DNA from: Bacteroidales bacterium
GTDB taxonomy: Bacteria; Bacteroidota; Bacteroidia; Bacteroidales; SM23-62
Length of the DNA stretch: 21,658 nt
Direction: 5' to 3'
Assembly (NCBI GenBank): GCA_016783865.1
Contig: JADHVS010000055.1
Location: forward strand, 1 to 21,658
The translations under genes were made by a program, and so were the position numbers. The notes beneath the pieces were generated by a model. That model did not search any database, was not told where the DNA came from, and saw only the letters and a list, made by a program, of their open reading frames with translations. Shown here in pieces: positions 1 through 7,537 of the stretch (position 1 is its first letter; each line of letters starts with the position of its first letter).

Positions 1-32
1 ACTGGATAACTGGATAACTGGATAATTGGATT
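1..32. repeat. 8-bp tandem repeat ACTGGATA, about 4 units
   Basis: Three exact copies of ACTGGATA are followed by a degenerate fourth (ATTGGATT). The repeat lies just beyond the 3' end of the frameshifted gene at 31-454. It is one of several period-8 arrays at gene borders in this window. Confidence 0.8.
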
Positions 33-454
33 ATCCTATCATCTGTTGCATGCCGCTGGTTTTGGTCTTGGTTTTGGCGGTTCCTGAGGAACGGACCTTC
101 ACCACGACTCCCGCTTTGTAATCGAACCAGATTGTGTCGATCCCCGTGAACTCACCGGCGGTTTCAGTATCAACCCCCTGGGTGTGGCCCTTCCCGGAGA
201 TGGTACCAGTGTTCGGGACCAATTGCATAGGTGATCTCTTTCGCTCCTTCGAAACCGGACTCTTTCCCAAGGGCCGACAGTTTCATTTCCAGGCTTTTCC
301 CGATGACATTTTCCATGCCGGGTTCCATCTCCTTCATGGGGGTTTTGATGTAGAGGTGCATGGTGTCGATGGTCACTTTCATGTTGATTGGATCAGTTTC
401 CACAAATACAATCCCAAACAGGAATACAATGCATAAATTTTTGCGTGTCTTCAT
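31..454 (-). pseudogene. Exported hypothetical protein, frameshifted
   Basis: The gene starts at 454 with a signal-peptide-like N-terminus (MKTRKNLCIVFLFGIVFV) and reads sensibly to EITYAIGP near base 215. It then runs into an unlikely tail and stops at 170. The neighbouring frame carries a plausible continuation (NTGTISGKGHTQG, DTIWFDYKAGVVVKVRSSG) ending at 31. Joined, they give a protein of about 140 residues with alternating hydrophobic strands, like small exported Bacteroidota beta-rich proteins. The shift lies at about 211-222, next to a GGG/CCC run. It may be a real lesion or a 1-nt assembly error. I do not recognise the family. Confidence 0.55.
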
Positions 455-465
455 AAATCTTGTTT

Positions 466-500
466 TTGATTATCCGTGTTTATCTGTGTCATCTGTGTTC
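466..500. repeat. Short imperfect direct repeat (TATCTGTGT-like)
   Basis: Three successive imperfect copies of a 9-10 bp unit (TATCCGTGTT, TATCTGTGT, CATCTGTGT) fill the gap between the genes ending at 509 and starting at 454. The spacing suggests an intergenic repeat rather than coding sequence. Confidence 0.5.
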
Positions 501-508
501 TATTCTTG

Positions 509-1114
509 TTATTTGTCATTTTCTTGTTCAATAACTCCGAATTCGATCAGGGCATCAACGATATCCAGTACTTCCGGCAGGTTCGATTGATCAACCTCCG
601 CTTTCTCCATGATCTCCCGGATGGGTAGAAAATCAGCACTGGGGAAGGGGAGGTGGAAAAGAAACTTTCCCTGGGCGATGGTCAGATTTATCCGTCGTTC
701 CGTTCGTTCGCGTCCCTGGCCGATCCAGATCACCACATTGCTGATGTACAATTTGTTGCGGGAGGTAGTAAACCGTGCTCCGGCATGCTTGCGCTCCCTG
801 ATCCGCAGCTGCGTACGGTCATCCGACGTGGTTTTCGGGAACAATGGGGTCAGGTCAAGATCCATGGATATCTTCTTCGTCTTCAGTGTATACCGGAAAT
901 AAGGGCGCTTCTTTTCATAGACCTCTTCCTTCTCCAGGAATCTCAGCTCACTCATGGCTTCCAGGAAATCCTGGACGGTCTTGATGTGCAGATCCAGCCG
1001 CGAAGCAGCTTCGGAGGCAGAGATACTTGTATAGGTAGCCAGCAGCCTGAAAAGATCTTCGGCGTAGTCTTTCGAGATATAAGAACCCAGTATGGCGGCC
1101 TGCTGGAAATCCAT
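509..1114 (-). CDS. Winged-helix domain protein of unknown function
   Basis: The protein has 201 residues. Residues 18-75 look like a winged helix: a helix (DYAEDLFRLLATYTSIS), then ASEAASRLDLHIKTVQDFLEAM as helix-turn-helix, then LRFLEKEEVYEKKRPYFRYTLK as the wing. Residues 80-165 are beta-rich and basic and unknown to me. The last 35 residues (REIMEKAEVDQSNLPEVLDIVDALIEFGVIEQ) look like a second small helical or winged-helix unit. It is probably a DNA-binding regulator or a two-winged-helix scaffold. It lies on the same strand as the small gene at 1173-1490 with a 58-nt gap, so they may be co-transcribed. The start at 1114 is the only reasonable ATG. Confidence 0.6.
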   Translation of the reverse strand: MDFQQAAILGSYISKDYAEDLFRLLATYTSISASEAASRLDLHIKTVQDFLEAMSELRFLEKEEVYEKKRPYFRYTLKTKKISMDLDLTPLFPKTTSDDRTQLRIRERKHAGARFTTSRNKLYISNVVIWIGQGRERTERRINLTIAQGKFLFHLPFPSADFLPIREIMEKAEVDQSNLPEVLDIVDALIEFGVIEQENDK

Positions 1115-1172
1115 GCGTTAATCGGTTATTGGATTTAGGTTCAGTTTTCTTATGAAATACATAGTAGCAGAT

Positions 1173-1490
1173 TTAAAATTGATGCATACTTTTCAATTTG
1201 TACAGGATCTTGTCGGATTCGCCCTTTTGATAATCTTCAAAAAAACCGATAAACAGTTTCCCCAGGTGATTACACAACTGATCAAAAGCATAGGAATCTT
1301 TATATTTCAGATAATCTTCCTGTGTGATGTTGACAGTCACATTCCCATTGTTGGAAAAGGAGATATAGGTCTCGTCCGAATAATTCGTTTCCATCGAGAG
1401 CAACCTGAAGCGTGTATGGGCAATGAGAAATACTACCTTATCAGCTTCGGCCGGGAATTCGCGGGATTTTACTTTTCGAAAAAAATCCAT
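1173..1490 (-). CDS. Small hypothetical protein
   Basis: The protein has 105 residues and no signal peptide. It mixes charged helices with strand-like segments (KVVFLIAHTRFRLLSME, ETYISFSNNGNVTVNITQEDYLKYK) and ends in an amphipathic helix (QLCNHLGKLFIGFFEDYQ). It lies upstream of the winged-helix gene on the same strand, so a common transcript is possible. I do not recognise the family. The start at 1490 (MDFFRKVKS) is the first ATG after the tandem-repeat gap. Confidence 0.5.
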   Translation of the reverse strand: MDFFRKVKSREFPAEADKVVFLIAHTRFRLLSMETNYSDETYISFSNNGNVTVNITQEDYLKYKDSYAFDQLCNHLGKLFIGFFEDYQKGESDKILYKLKSMHQF

Positions 1491-1524
1491 TGTAAGGGTC
1501 TATTCGTTAGTCTTATTTATCTCA

Positions 1525-1564
1525 GGCACAGGGGCACAAAGGCACAAAGGCACAGGGGCACAAG
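1525..1564. repeat. 8-bp tandem repeat GGCACAAA/GGCACAGG, 5 units
   Basis: The five units are GGCACAGG, GGCACAAA, GGCACAAA, GGCACAGG and GGCACAAG. The array sits immediately beyond the stop codon of the transglutaminase-like gene (stop at 1570), in the gap before the next gene. Confidence 0.85.
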
Positions 1565-1569
1565 GCATA

Positions 1570-2742
1570 TCATTTCTGTGTGGATTTATTAGTCTCGTAT
1601 TCCAGTATCTCGATCTCCTTCGGATGAAACGAGGTTGACTCTCCCAGCCGGATATGCCCGGAGTCAACGTAGTCAAACTCCTGAATGGCGGCATCCACCG
1701 GGATCCAGCCGGCTTCACCCATATAGACTTCTGTCCAGGCATGCTGCCCAAAACTGCCCCCATAGAGTGAAGAGTACATACAACCGACAGAGAGCCTTGA
1801 GGGGATTCCGACGGCCCTGCAAAAGGCAGCCAGCAGGCGGGAGTGTGAACCGCACTCTCCCTGCCGGGTTTTGTAGGTATTGATGGCCGAGGTGCCTCCC
1901 GGGACTGCTCCTTCGATGTTTTCAGCTACCCACTTGCTGAGTCGTTTGGCGGCCTCCCACGAATCTTCCGATCCGGCCGTGATCTCCTTTGCTTTCCCAA
2001 TCAGTACCAATTCGTCCGATTCAATCAGGTTTTCCGGCTTCAGGTATTTCTCCAGTTCAGCATCATTCGTAAAGTCGGGAGGAAATGGAGGAGCATTGGT
2101 TCCATCATATTTCTCGGCAGTCAATTCGAAAACCCCTTCGATCAGGTTGTCGGTGACTGTGCCAGTGAATGTTTGTCCAAGGTGGTTGAGGCTCTCTGAC
2201 GTAACCTCTTCGCCGGCTGACTCAATTTTACCCTTTACCTTCATGTATGCAATATCATGAATGTTTGAGATCTTGGTGTTTACCCGGGCAAAGAGGATAT
2301 CATCCATATTCACTGTCGTAATTCGTTTAACAACAGATGGATCGCTTAAAAAGATCTTCCGGTTTGAGAACATGGTCTGCACATTCAATCCGGAAGCAAA
2401 CTCCATCCTGGTATCGCCTGTTTGTATTGTTGTGGCATTGGAGAAGAACTGTTCTGTAGCTGGATCCGAAAGGTATAAATAGGAGATGGTTACATCCATT
2501 CCGCCACCCAGGACAGATAGTTTGAGAGAGACAATGCCTTCGAGTTTGTCGATCGTTTTCCCCTCTTTTTCCTCAGGTACCGATGTCACTTTGGCATATC
2601 CGCAGAGGACATCGTTGATCTCTACACCGTAATAATAGGTTTTCTCTCCTTTTTTTCCGGTCTGTTCCTGTTGTCCACTCGCACATTTTGGAAGGATGAA
2701 TGCAAGTATAAGGGCGCAGGCAATTAATTGTAATGTTGTCAT
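1570..2742 (-). CDS. Exported transglutaminase-like superfamily protein
   Basis: The protein has 390 residues. Residues 1-22 form a signal peptide ending in LPKCASG, where Cys20 may be a lipobox cysteine, so it is likely periplasmic or a lipoprotein. A beta-rich region of unknown role fills residues 35-240. Residues 250-360 carry a transglutaminase-like core with the papain-type triad: Cys297 in RQGECGSHSRLL, His334 in GQHAWTEVY and Asp350 in GWIPVDAA. The family hydrolyses or transfers amide bonds, often as a protease-like enzyme, and the substrate here cannot be read. All three catalytic residues are present, so it should be active. It precedes the repeat array at 1525-1564 and follows another exported gene (2778-3293) on the same strand. 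Confidence 0.85.
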   Translation of the reverse strand: MTTLQLIACALILAFILPKCASGQQEQTGKKGEKTYYYGVEINDVLCGYAKVTSVPEEKEGKTIDKLEGIVSLKLSVLGGGMDVTISYLYLSDPATEQFFSNATTIQTGDTRMEFASGLNVQTMFSNRKIFLSDPSVVKRITTVNMDDILFARVNTKISNIHDIAYMKVKGKIESAGEEVTSESLNHLGQTFTGTVTDNLIEGVFELTAEKYDGTNAPPFPPDFTNDAELEKYLKPENLIESDELVLIGKAKEITAGSEDSWEAAKRLSKWVAENIEGAVPGGTSAINTYKTRQGECGSHSRLLAAFCRAVGIPSRLSVGCMYSSLYGGSFGQHAWTEVYMGEAGWIPVDAAIQEFDYVDSGHIRLGESTSFHPKEIEILEYETNKSTQK

Positions 2743-2777
2743 CTGTGTACAATTTAATTTGATGGTATTATTGATGA

Positions 2778-3293
2778 TTAGTTTATTTCAACACTTTTGT
2801 GAATGGTTTCCATCTCCCTCACTTTTTGAGGGAAGATATCAGAAGGGCACCAGATCTGCATAATGTATTGAGCGATATGATTCTCGTGATGGACATATTT
2901 CTCACCGGTCATCGGAATGGAGAGAATGAAAATCGTTGATGCAATGCCATTGATCTTTCCTTCTGCCTTGATTATCCAAGCATCCCGGCCGTTAGCGGAG
3001 ATGTTTATAGGATTTCCGTTTACTTGAAATCCTTTCATATCAGCCATTTTTAAAAGGTATCGTTCAGGACTATTCACTGTTTCAGTCACCCATAAGATGA
3101 CATGAATGGCATCATCGGGATCAACCATTTCCAGGATCATTTTATCTTCCGGATGATCAATCTTTTTCCAGTTTTCTGATGCCGTAAACCGGAAATCCAG
3201 AGAAGGATGTTTATAGGTGCTCTGGTTTTGTGCAGTAACCTGTGAAAGAACCACATTCACAAGTATACATGCAATTACTGTAAATCTTTTCAT
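2778..3293 (-). CDS. Exported hypothetical protein
   Basis: The protein has 171 residues with a clear signal peptide (MKRFTVIACILVNVVLSQVTAQ), cleaved after about residue 22. The mature part (YKHPSLDFRFTASENWKKI, then DAIHVILWVTET) resembles the PsbP/DcrB-like fold of small exported bacterial proteins, in which strands hold a hydrophobic face and no catalytic residues. That fold assignment is inferred from pattern only. The gene is 35 nt upstream of the transglutaminase-like gene on the same strand, and the two may be co-transcribed. Confidence 0.65.
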   Translation of the reverse strand: MKRFTVIACILVNVVLSQVTAQNQSTYKHPSLDFRFTASENWKKIDHPEDKMILEMVDPDDAIHVILWVTETVNSPERYLLKMADMKGFQVNGNPINISANGRDAWIIKAEGKINGIASTIFILSIPMTGEKYVHHENHIAQYIMQIWCPSDIFPQKVREMETIHKSVEIN

Positions 3294-3321
3294 GTGTGAA
3301 TATTTTTGTTAAGCTGGTATC

Positions 3322-3510
3322 TTATATCACTTTCTCAACGATAAGCAGAAAGTTAACCTTTCGGGTAATGCCATAGATCTGAGCAAGAGAGGTCTTTGCC
3401 ACATTCGGAATAATGGATACCACTTCCCCTTTTAAACTGTTCAGAAAACGCTCCAAAAGGTATTGATCTTTATACATATTGATGTCTAACCGGTGTACTT
3501 TGTATTCCAT
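3322..3510 (-). CDS. Small DUF4177-like protein
   Basis: The protein has 62 residues. The pattern is a short strand (MEYKVHRLDI), a helix (DQYLLERFLNSLKGE), a strand (VVSIIPNVA) and a last strand (NFLLIVEKVI). This matches the layout of DUF4177-type proteins (roughly YKVVRL, LEEFLNELG, GWELV). The start codon at 3510 has an almost ideal ribosome-binding site, which is the main support that such a short ORF is real. It lies between two genes on the same strand. Function unknown. Confidence 0.65.
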   Translation of the reverse strand: MEYKVHRLDINMYKDQYLLERFLNSLKGEVVSIIPNVAKTSLAQIYGITRKVNFLLIVEKVI

Positions 3511-3515
3511 GACAA

Positions 3516-3521
3516 CCTCCT
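3516..3521 (-). promoter_or_regulatory. Strong Shine-Dalgarno site AGGAGG
   Basis: AGGAGG on the minus strand ends 5 nt before the ATG at 3510. Most genes in this window lack a strong Shine-Dalgarno site, so this one stands out and fixes the start of the 62-residue protein. Confidence 0.8.
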
Positions 3522-3532
3522 TTTATTTTGGA

Positions 3533-4111
3533 TTATCTGTTCTTCATCAGGATTACCTGGCAGTTTTCAGTTCGGTGATGATCCGGCTCTCCAGACCCTC
3601 TTTGTAATATTCCATGAACCGCTTGATTACCTCCCCGAGCGAATGGCCGGTCGGTAAATCCGTCGGCCGTTTCATAGATCCCCTCCCCGGCCAGTTTGAA
3701 CAGCCTCCGGGCATTGATCTCGTAACGTTCCTGGCCGTAGAAAGCAGACCAGTTGAAAATCACAAACAGTGCAGTAGCAAACAGCGTGATGAAATAGGTT
3801 CCCTTTGTAAAGAAGTAGGCGGATGTGACCATGAAAGGGCCCTGGATGCATAAAAATCCGACCAGGATCCCAAGTACCGGATAAATCCAGAGTTTGTACT
3901 TAAACCATTGGAAAATGCCCATCGAAGCAAAAAAAGCTGCGCAGATAAAATAGGTGAAAAACGGCACCTGGCTGATATCCATTCCTTCCTGGATAAGTTC
4001 TCTGCGGACTCCCCATTCCACGATCGCAATGATGTAACAGCAGATTATGGTAATCGGATAAAAGAGGCCGACCGACATCCGTAACTTTGATTGAGAATTC
4101 ATGATATTCAA
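3533..4111 (-). CDS. Integral membrane protein, C-terminus frameshifted
   Basis: The reading frame gives 192 residues with about four membrane segments (VGLFYPITIICCYIIAIVEW, VPFFTYFICAAFFASMGIF, a third around LWIYPVLGILVGFLCI, and GTYFITLFATALFVIFNW), then a soluble tail YEINARRLFKLAGEGIYETADGFTDR. After about base 3650 this frame turns into unlikely sequence (GILQRGSGEPDHHRTENC). The adjacent frame reads HSLGEVIKRFMEYYKEG then LESRIITELKTAR and stops at about 3555, which is the natural ending. The shift lies at about 3645-3655. It may be a mutation or a 1-nt assembly error. I do not recognise the family. Confidence 0.6.
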   Translation of the reverse strand: MNIMNSQSKLRMSVGLFYPITIICCYIIAIVEWGVRRELIQEGMDISQVPFFTYFICAAFFASMGIFQWFKYKLWIYPVLGILVGFLCIQGPFMVTSAYFFTKGTYFITLFATALFVIFNWSAFYGQERYEINARRLFKLAGEGIYETADGFTDRPFARGGNQAVHGILQRGSGEPDHHRTENCQVILMKNR

Positions 4112-4143
4112 TTTTTTATATACTTCAAAAAAAATGAAGTTTA

Positions 4144-4151
4144 CAAATATA
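4144..4151 (-). promoter_or_regulatory. Promoter core TATATTTG
   Basis: TATATTTG on the minus strand matches the Bacteroidota -7 consensus TAnnTTTG, 32 nt before the ATG at 4111. A 6-bp inverted repeat (ACTTCA at 4122-4127 and TGAAGT at 4135-4140) lies between it and the start codon and would sit at the 5' end of the transcript. Confidence 0.5.
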
Positions 4152-4239
4152 AAACTATTGAAATGGAAAAGTCAAGGGAATTCGATAAAATTCCGAAAAG
4201 AATCGACGAAATATCCCCAAATTCAATTGCCACCTTCCA

Positions 4240-4726
4240 CTAAAAAAGTTCCCCGGGGTTGAACTGAAGGAATTCCTCCCAGGGAATACCGGATTTCCCG
4301 ATCAGTAAAATCCGGTCGGGGCGATATCTATCCTGAAAAGCTTTCATGCCTGATCGTTTGTGCGATTCGCCGGATGATACTTACAATCCAATCAGGGTTC
4401 CTTTTTTTTGAATCACAAAATCGACTTCATTATGATGGTCTTGCCAATATTGCAGGGAAAATCTATCCGATAGGGAATGGTTCAGCAAATGAGCGCTGTT
4501 GATTCTGTTTTGCCCTTGCTACCTCCCATTGTTCCCTGATCCAGGTTGTACCCATGGATATCAAACCATCGGCAGAAGCATAATGACCCGGGTAAGACAA
4601 ACTTCGTAAGACCTGATTGACCAAGGTCGTTTTTCCCACTTGCCTGGGCCCCGACAGGACTTGAATAAACCTGCGTGGCTCATTCATTCTTTTTCTAACC
4701 AGTTGAAATAATGATCTTTGAAACAT
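4240..4726 (-). pseudogene. Decayed AAA ATPase with DUF4143 domain
   Basis: The N-terminus is well preserved (MFQRSLFQLVRKRM, then Walker A GPRQVGKTTLV and YASADG). The frame reads GTTWIREQWEVAR and stops at 4463. The C-terminus lies in another frame just downstream: NSAHLLNHSLSDRFSLQYW, HHNEVDFVIQKKGTLIGL, an in-frame TAA, then SSGESHKRSGMKAFQDRY and GKSGIPWEEFLQFNPGELF with a natural stop at 4240. Intact members are near 380-400 residues and only about 160 remain, so the Walker B and central part is deleted. There is at least one frameshift and one nonsense codon. This family is common in Bacteroidota and is often mobile. An intact but different member lies at 6323-7516. Confidence 0.85.
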
Positions 4727-4844
4727 ACTTTTATTTCTGGAATTATTTGTTAATCTGTAAAAAATCTTGCCTACTTTTGATAGGTTAAAATTGAAACTTT
4801 AAGTACAGAGTTGTCAAAAAGTTACTTAATAGGGGAAAAGATAC

Positions 4845-5141
4845 TTAAATAAGAAAAAGCGTTAAGCTGAATTCTGCTGTTGAATCCGACCAAATTTCAA
4901 TAGTGTTGCAGGAAGTTTTGACCTTTGCATGCAAATAGACAGGTCTGGTCCCAATTGGAAGCGTTCTGAAGAGGCGATCCACTGTGCCTTTCTTTATGAT
5001 GTTGCGGCTGCCACAACTACTGCAACGAAGCTTACTATCCTTGGTCTTTATGTGAAAGATTACCGTTCCCTCCTTGTACTCTGTCTTCAAGTACTCCTGA
5101 TCAGTAAGCCCAAAAGCGTGATTAAGCAAACTTGTACTCAT
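4845..5141 (-). mobile_element. Remnant of an ISL3-family transposase (N-terminus)
   Basis: The ORF has 98 residues. MSTSLLNHAFGLTDQEYLKT, EGTVIFHIKTK, LRCSSCGSRNIIKKGTV and RLFRTLPIGTRPVYLH match the N-terminus of ISL3 (IS204/IS1001/IS1165) transposases, including the first CxxC of the zinc-ribbon. The native sequence ends at about HAKVK. The remaining 25 residues look unrelated, and the rest of the roughly 400-residue transposase (second zinc pair, DDE core) is missing. It cannot move by itself. I found no terminal inverted repeats. Confidence 0.75.
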
Positions 5142-5161
5142 TGGAATTCAGATTTTTCTTT

Positions 5162-5169
5162 CAAATATA
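5162..5169 (-). promoter_or_regulatory. Promoter core TATATTTG of the transposase remnant
   Basis: This is a minus-strand match to TAnnTTTG, 20 nt before the ATG at 5141. The dead transposase fragment has therefore kept a promoter-like sequence. Confidence 0.4.
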
Positions 5170-5212
5170 TCTAAAAGTACGCATCTTTGTGATGAACCAA
5201 ATTTTATAACCC

Positions 5213-5449
5213 ATGGAAGAATTCGAAAATAGTGAATTTGAAAGTGCTGTCGGAAAATCTTTCGATGAGATTAGTCGAAAAATTAAAGCTACTAAGACAG
5301 AACTTGATAATTATCAGGAGCATCTTGAAGATGCTGAAAATTCATTAAATATTATCCAAGAAGATGTCGATGAAAAAATAAAATCAATGTACAAACGTTC
5401 CCAATTCATTCCATTATTAATAGACTTCATAATCTTCACCTCAATATGA
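5213..5449 (+). pseudogene. Coiled-coil protein, 3' truncated
   Basis: The first 57 residues (MEEFENSEFESAVGKSFDE, then ATKTELDNYQEHLEDAENS, IIQEDVDEKIKS) form a heptad-like acidic coiled coil. From about base 5385 the frame is antisense to a second broken gene (5314-5691, minus), and the remaining residues (RSQFIPLLIDFIIF) are junk. The original gene must have been longer. I do not recognise the family. Confidence 0.5.
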
Positions 5450-5691
5450 TCCTCATTGTTAAACCAGTAAGCTGCATAAAGCCATCCGTTGAATGCTTGG
5501 CAGATGGCTACTTCCCTTTGATTTATTTCCGGCTCAGGATTAAGAATGATATCTTTCCCGAACATGATTTCATTTAGTTCCTTCACCGGTACGACCGGTG
5601 GTGAATTCCTAAACGATTGAGAAAATATATCATGAGAGAAAGCGACTAATAGCGCCCAAAGGGAAACAATGAAATACTTATGCATAGTCAT
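5314..5691 (-). pseudogene. Exported protein N-terminus, 3' truncated
   Basis: Starting at 5691 (or 5685), MTMHKYFIVSLWALLVAFSH is a signal peptide. The mature part includes VPVKELNEIMFGKD and EINQREVAICQAFNGWLYAA, then IMKSINNGMNWERLY. The last motif resembles the SxDxGxxW Asp-box of BNR/sialidase-like exported Bacteroidota proteins, as does the EINQREVAI lead-in. After NWERLY, at about base 5390, the frame enters the antisense of the coiled-coil gene and stops at 5314. Only about 100 native residues survive. Confidence 0.55.
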
Positions 5692-5742
5692 ATGTATTTG
5701 AATGGGGTAATATGATATTGTTACGGAACTATATACAAATTT

Positions 5743-5750
5743 CAAATATA
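5743..5750 (-). promoter_or_regulatory. Promoter core TATATTTG
   Basis: This is a minus-strand TAnnTTTG match about 50 nt upstream of the signal-peptide start of the truncated exported protein at 5691. Confidence 0.4.
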
Positions 5751-5846
5751 AATTAAATTTCCAAGAAAAATGAAGTCATTTTTCCTCAATGACAGATTCC
5801 GATTTTCGTAAAATTTACTCAGGAAGAATCTATTAATGCTATATAG

Positions 5847-6200
5847 ATGAAAATCAGAACATTAGGATTAATGTCTTATCCTATAGTGTATAACATTAAT
5901 ATAACATACACTTTATTATTACTGGTTTTATGGGTAATCGAGATCTGTTATTTGGATTATTTTATAGTGATTTCTGAAAATATTCAGATCGATTATGAAC
6001 TTCTTTCTGAAAAGGGGAAGAAAGATCATGATAAGATGATGGACATTCGAAAATTGAAAATAGCGGCTGTAAATAATCAGGAATTTGAACGTGCACCCTG
6101 GGGAAGTGCTATCGCGCTTCCCCTTTTTTCTTTGTTTGTCTCTCTAACACATCGAAATTCCTCTCCACGCGGAGCTAAGTCGGATGTAAGCCGGAGGTAA
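5847..6200 (+). CDS. Doubtful small membrane protein ORF
   Basis: The ORF has 117 codons. Residues 16-42 (YNINITYTLLLLVLWVIEIC plus following) form one likely membrane helix, followed by a charged helix (YELLSEKGKKDHDKMMDIRK). From residue 85 on, the codons are the arms and T-tract of an intrinsic terminator at 6100-6130 and then a GC-rich direct repeat, so that part is unlikely to be genuine protein. Most likely this is a fragment of a small gene whose real end was lost or shifted before the terminator. No known family. Confidence 0.3.
   Translation: MKIRTLGLMSYPIVYNINITYTLLLLVLWVIEICYLDYFIVISENIQIDYELLSEKGKKDHDKMMDIRKLKIAAVNNQEFERAPWGSAIALPLFSLFVSLTHRNSSPRGAKSDVSRR
6100..6130 (+). terminator. 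Intrinsic terminator
   Basis: A 10-bp stem (GGGGAAGTGC pairing with GCGCTTCCCC, one G-T wobble) closes a 4-nt loop (TATC) and is followed directly by TTTTTTC on the plus strand. It is the clearest terminator in the window, yet it lies inside the ORF at 5847-6200. Confidence 0.85.
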
Positions 6201-6212
6201 AGCGGAGAAATC
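6169..6212. repeat. 11-bp imperfect tandem repeat, 4 units
   Basis: The units are GCGGAGCTAAG, TCGGATGTAAG, CCGGAGGTAAA and GCGGAGAAATC. The array follows the terminator, and a second short direct repeat (AGTGGGC twice, about 6222-6237) follows it in the gap before the ATPase gene. Confidence 0.65.
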
Positions 6213-6292
6213 CGGGCTTCAGTGGGCAGTGGGCAGCCACTTCAATTTCCGAAAAACTCAATAATTGTTCATCAGAATAAACATTTTATTTG

Positions 6293-6315
6293 TATTTTTG
6301 CTTATCATATTAAGC
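6293..6315 (+). promoter_or_regulatory. Promoter core and palindrome before the ATPase gene
   Basis: TATTTTTG at 6293-6300 fits TAnnTTTG, 22 nt before the ATG at 6323. It runs into an inverted repeat, GCTTA (6300-6304) and TAAGC (6311-6315), which overlaps the likely transcription start and could be an operator. That role is inference. Confidence 0.45.
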
Positions 6316-6322
6316 AAAACGA

Positions 6323-7516
6323 ATGGAAACATTGTATAACTATCAAAATCAGTTGATTGCCTCAACAGAATTTTCATTTCGACGCCTGGTTATCGATACC
6401 ATTGAATGGAATGAACGACTTGTCGGATTGCTTGGTCCACGGGGTGTTGGGAAAACCACTTGCCTCCTTCAGCGTCTGATGGACGAGCCATATCCCGATC
6501 AAACCAGGTTATACGTTTCCCTCGATAATCTGGCTAATCCTTATCCAACGTTGCTTGCACTGGCGGAAACTTTTTACCGGCAGGGAGGGAAGTTGTTGAT
6601 CCTCGATGAAATTCACAAATATCCAGGGTGGGCCGCCGAAATCAAGAATATTTATGACCTGTATCCAGAGCTGAGGGTGGTCTTCTCAGGATCGTCTATA
6701 CTTAAACTGATGTACCAAGGCGTTGATCTGAGCCGTCGCGCTGTTATTTATTATTTACATGGTTTGTCTTTCAGGGAATTTCTTCAAATTCAAACCGGGA
6801 AAAAGTTTCCCTCCTGTGATCTGGATAAAATCCTGAAAGACCATGTATCCGTTGCGTTGTCCATTGTGAAAGAGATCAAGCCTCTTCAGTACTTTCCGGA
6901 TTATCTTACATGGGGTTATTATCCGTTCTTTCTGCAGGGAACATCAACCTATCCGTTGAAATTACAGGCAATTATTAATTATATTCTCGAAACAGAGATA
7001 CCTGCCATATCAAATCTTGACATCCGGAATATTCAGAAAATAAAAAGGGCCTTACAAATCATAGCCGAACACGTACCCTACCAGCCAAATATTACGAAAC
7101 TCTCTTCATCCCTTGAACTGAATCGGAATACTCTATTGCAGTACCTCGTTTTCTTAGAACAAACCGGAATCATCACATCACTCTATCACACCGGTAGTTT
7201 CTATGGGAAATTAACCAAACCGGGGAAAATTTTATTACATCATCCGAATCATTCGTTTACGCTCTCTTCCGGCGAGGTCAATAAAGGCAGTATTCGGGAA
7301 GGTTTTTTCGTGAATCAACTCAGCGTCGGGCATAAAGTTGAAATGGCAATGAAAGGCGATTTTCTGATTGACGAACGGTACACGTTTGAGATCGGAGGAA
7401 AAGGAAAAACCCGGAAACAGATTGTAACCGCATCTCCGGGCTATCTGGTTTCGGATGATATCGAAGTGGGATTCAAGAATAAAATTCCACTATGGCTGTT
7501 TGGGTTTTTATATTAG
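6323..7516 (+). CDS. AAA ATPase with C-terminal DUF4143-type domain
   Basis: The protein has 397 residues, a normal full length. Walker A is GPRGVGKTT at 38-46, Walker B is LLILDE at 91-96, and the sensor-like segment is VVFSGSS at 119-125. Residues 205-290 look like a winged helix (TKLSSSLELNRNTLLQYLVF). The C-terminus carries a degenerate PD-(D/E)xK-like fold (FLIDERYTFEIGGKGK, residues 346-361), as in the AAA_14/DUF4143 family. The cellular role of this family is poorly known, and it is often found near mobile DNA. Its own promoter lies just upstream. It is followed after 21 nt by the remnant of a sensor kinase, so its 3' edge is close to a DNA junction. Confidence 0.85.
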   Translation: METLYNYQNQLIASTEFSFRRLVIDTIEWNERLVGLLGPRGVGKTTCLLQRLMDEPYPDQTRLYVSLDNLANPYPTLLALAETFYRQGGKLLILDEIHKYPGWAAEIKNIYDLYPELRVVFSGSSILKLMYQGVDLSRRAVIYYLHGLSFREFLQIQTGKKFPSCDLDKILKDHVSVALSIVKEIKPLQYFPDYLTWGYYPFFLQGTSTYPLKLQAIINYILETEIPAISNLDIRNIQKIKRALQIIAEHVPYQPNITKLSSSLELNRNTLLQYLVFLEQTGIITSLYHTGSFYGKLTKPGKILLHHPNHSFTLSSGEVNKGSIREGFFVNQLSVGHKVEMAMKGDFLIDERYTFEIGGKGKTRKQIVTASPGYLVSDDIEVGFKNKIPLWLFGFLY

Positions 7517-7537
7517 TACGAGGGCTGGGGTATCTGA

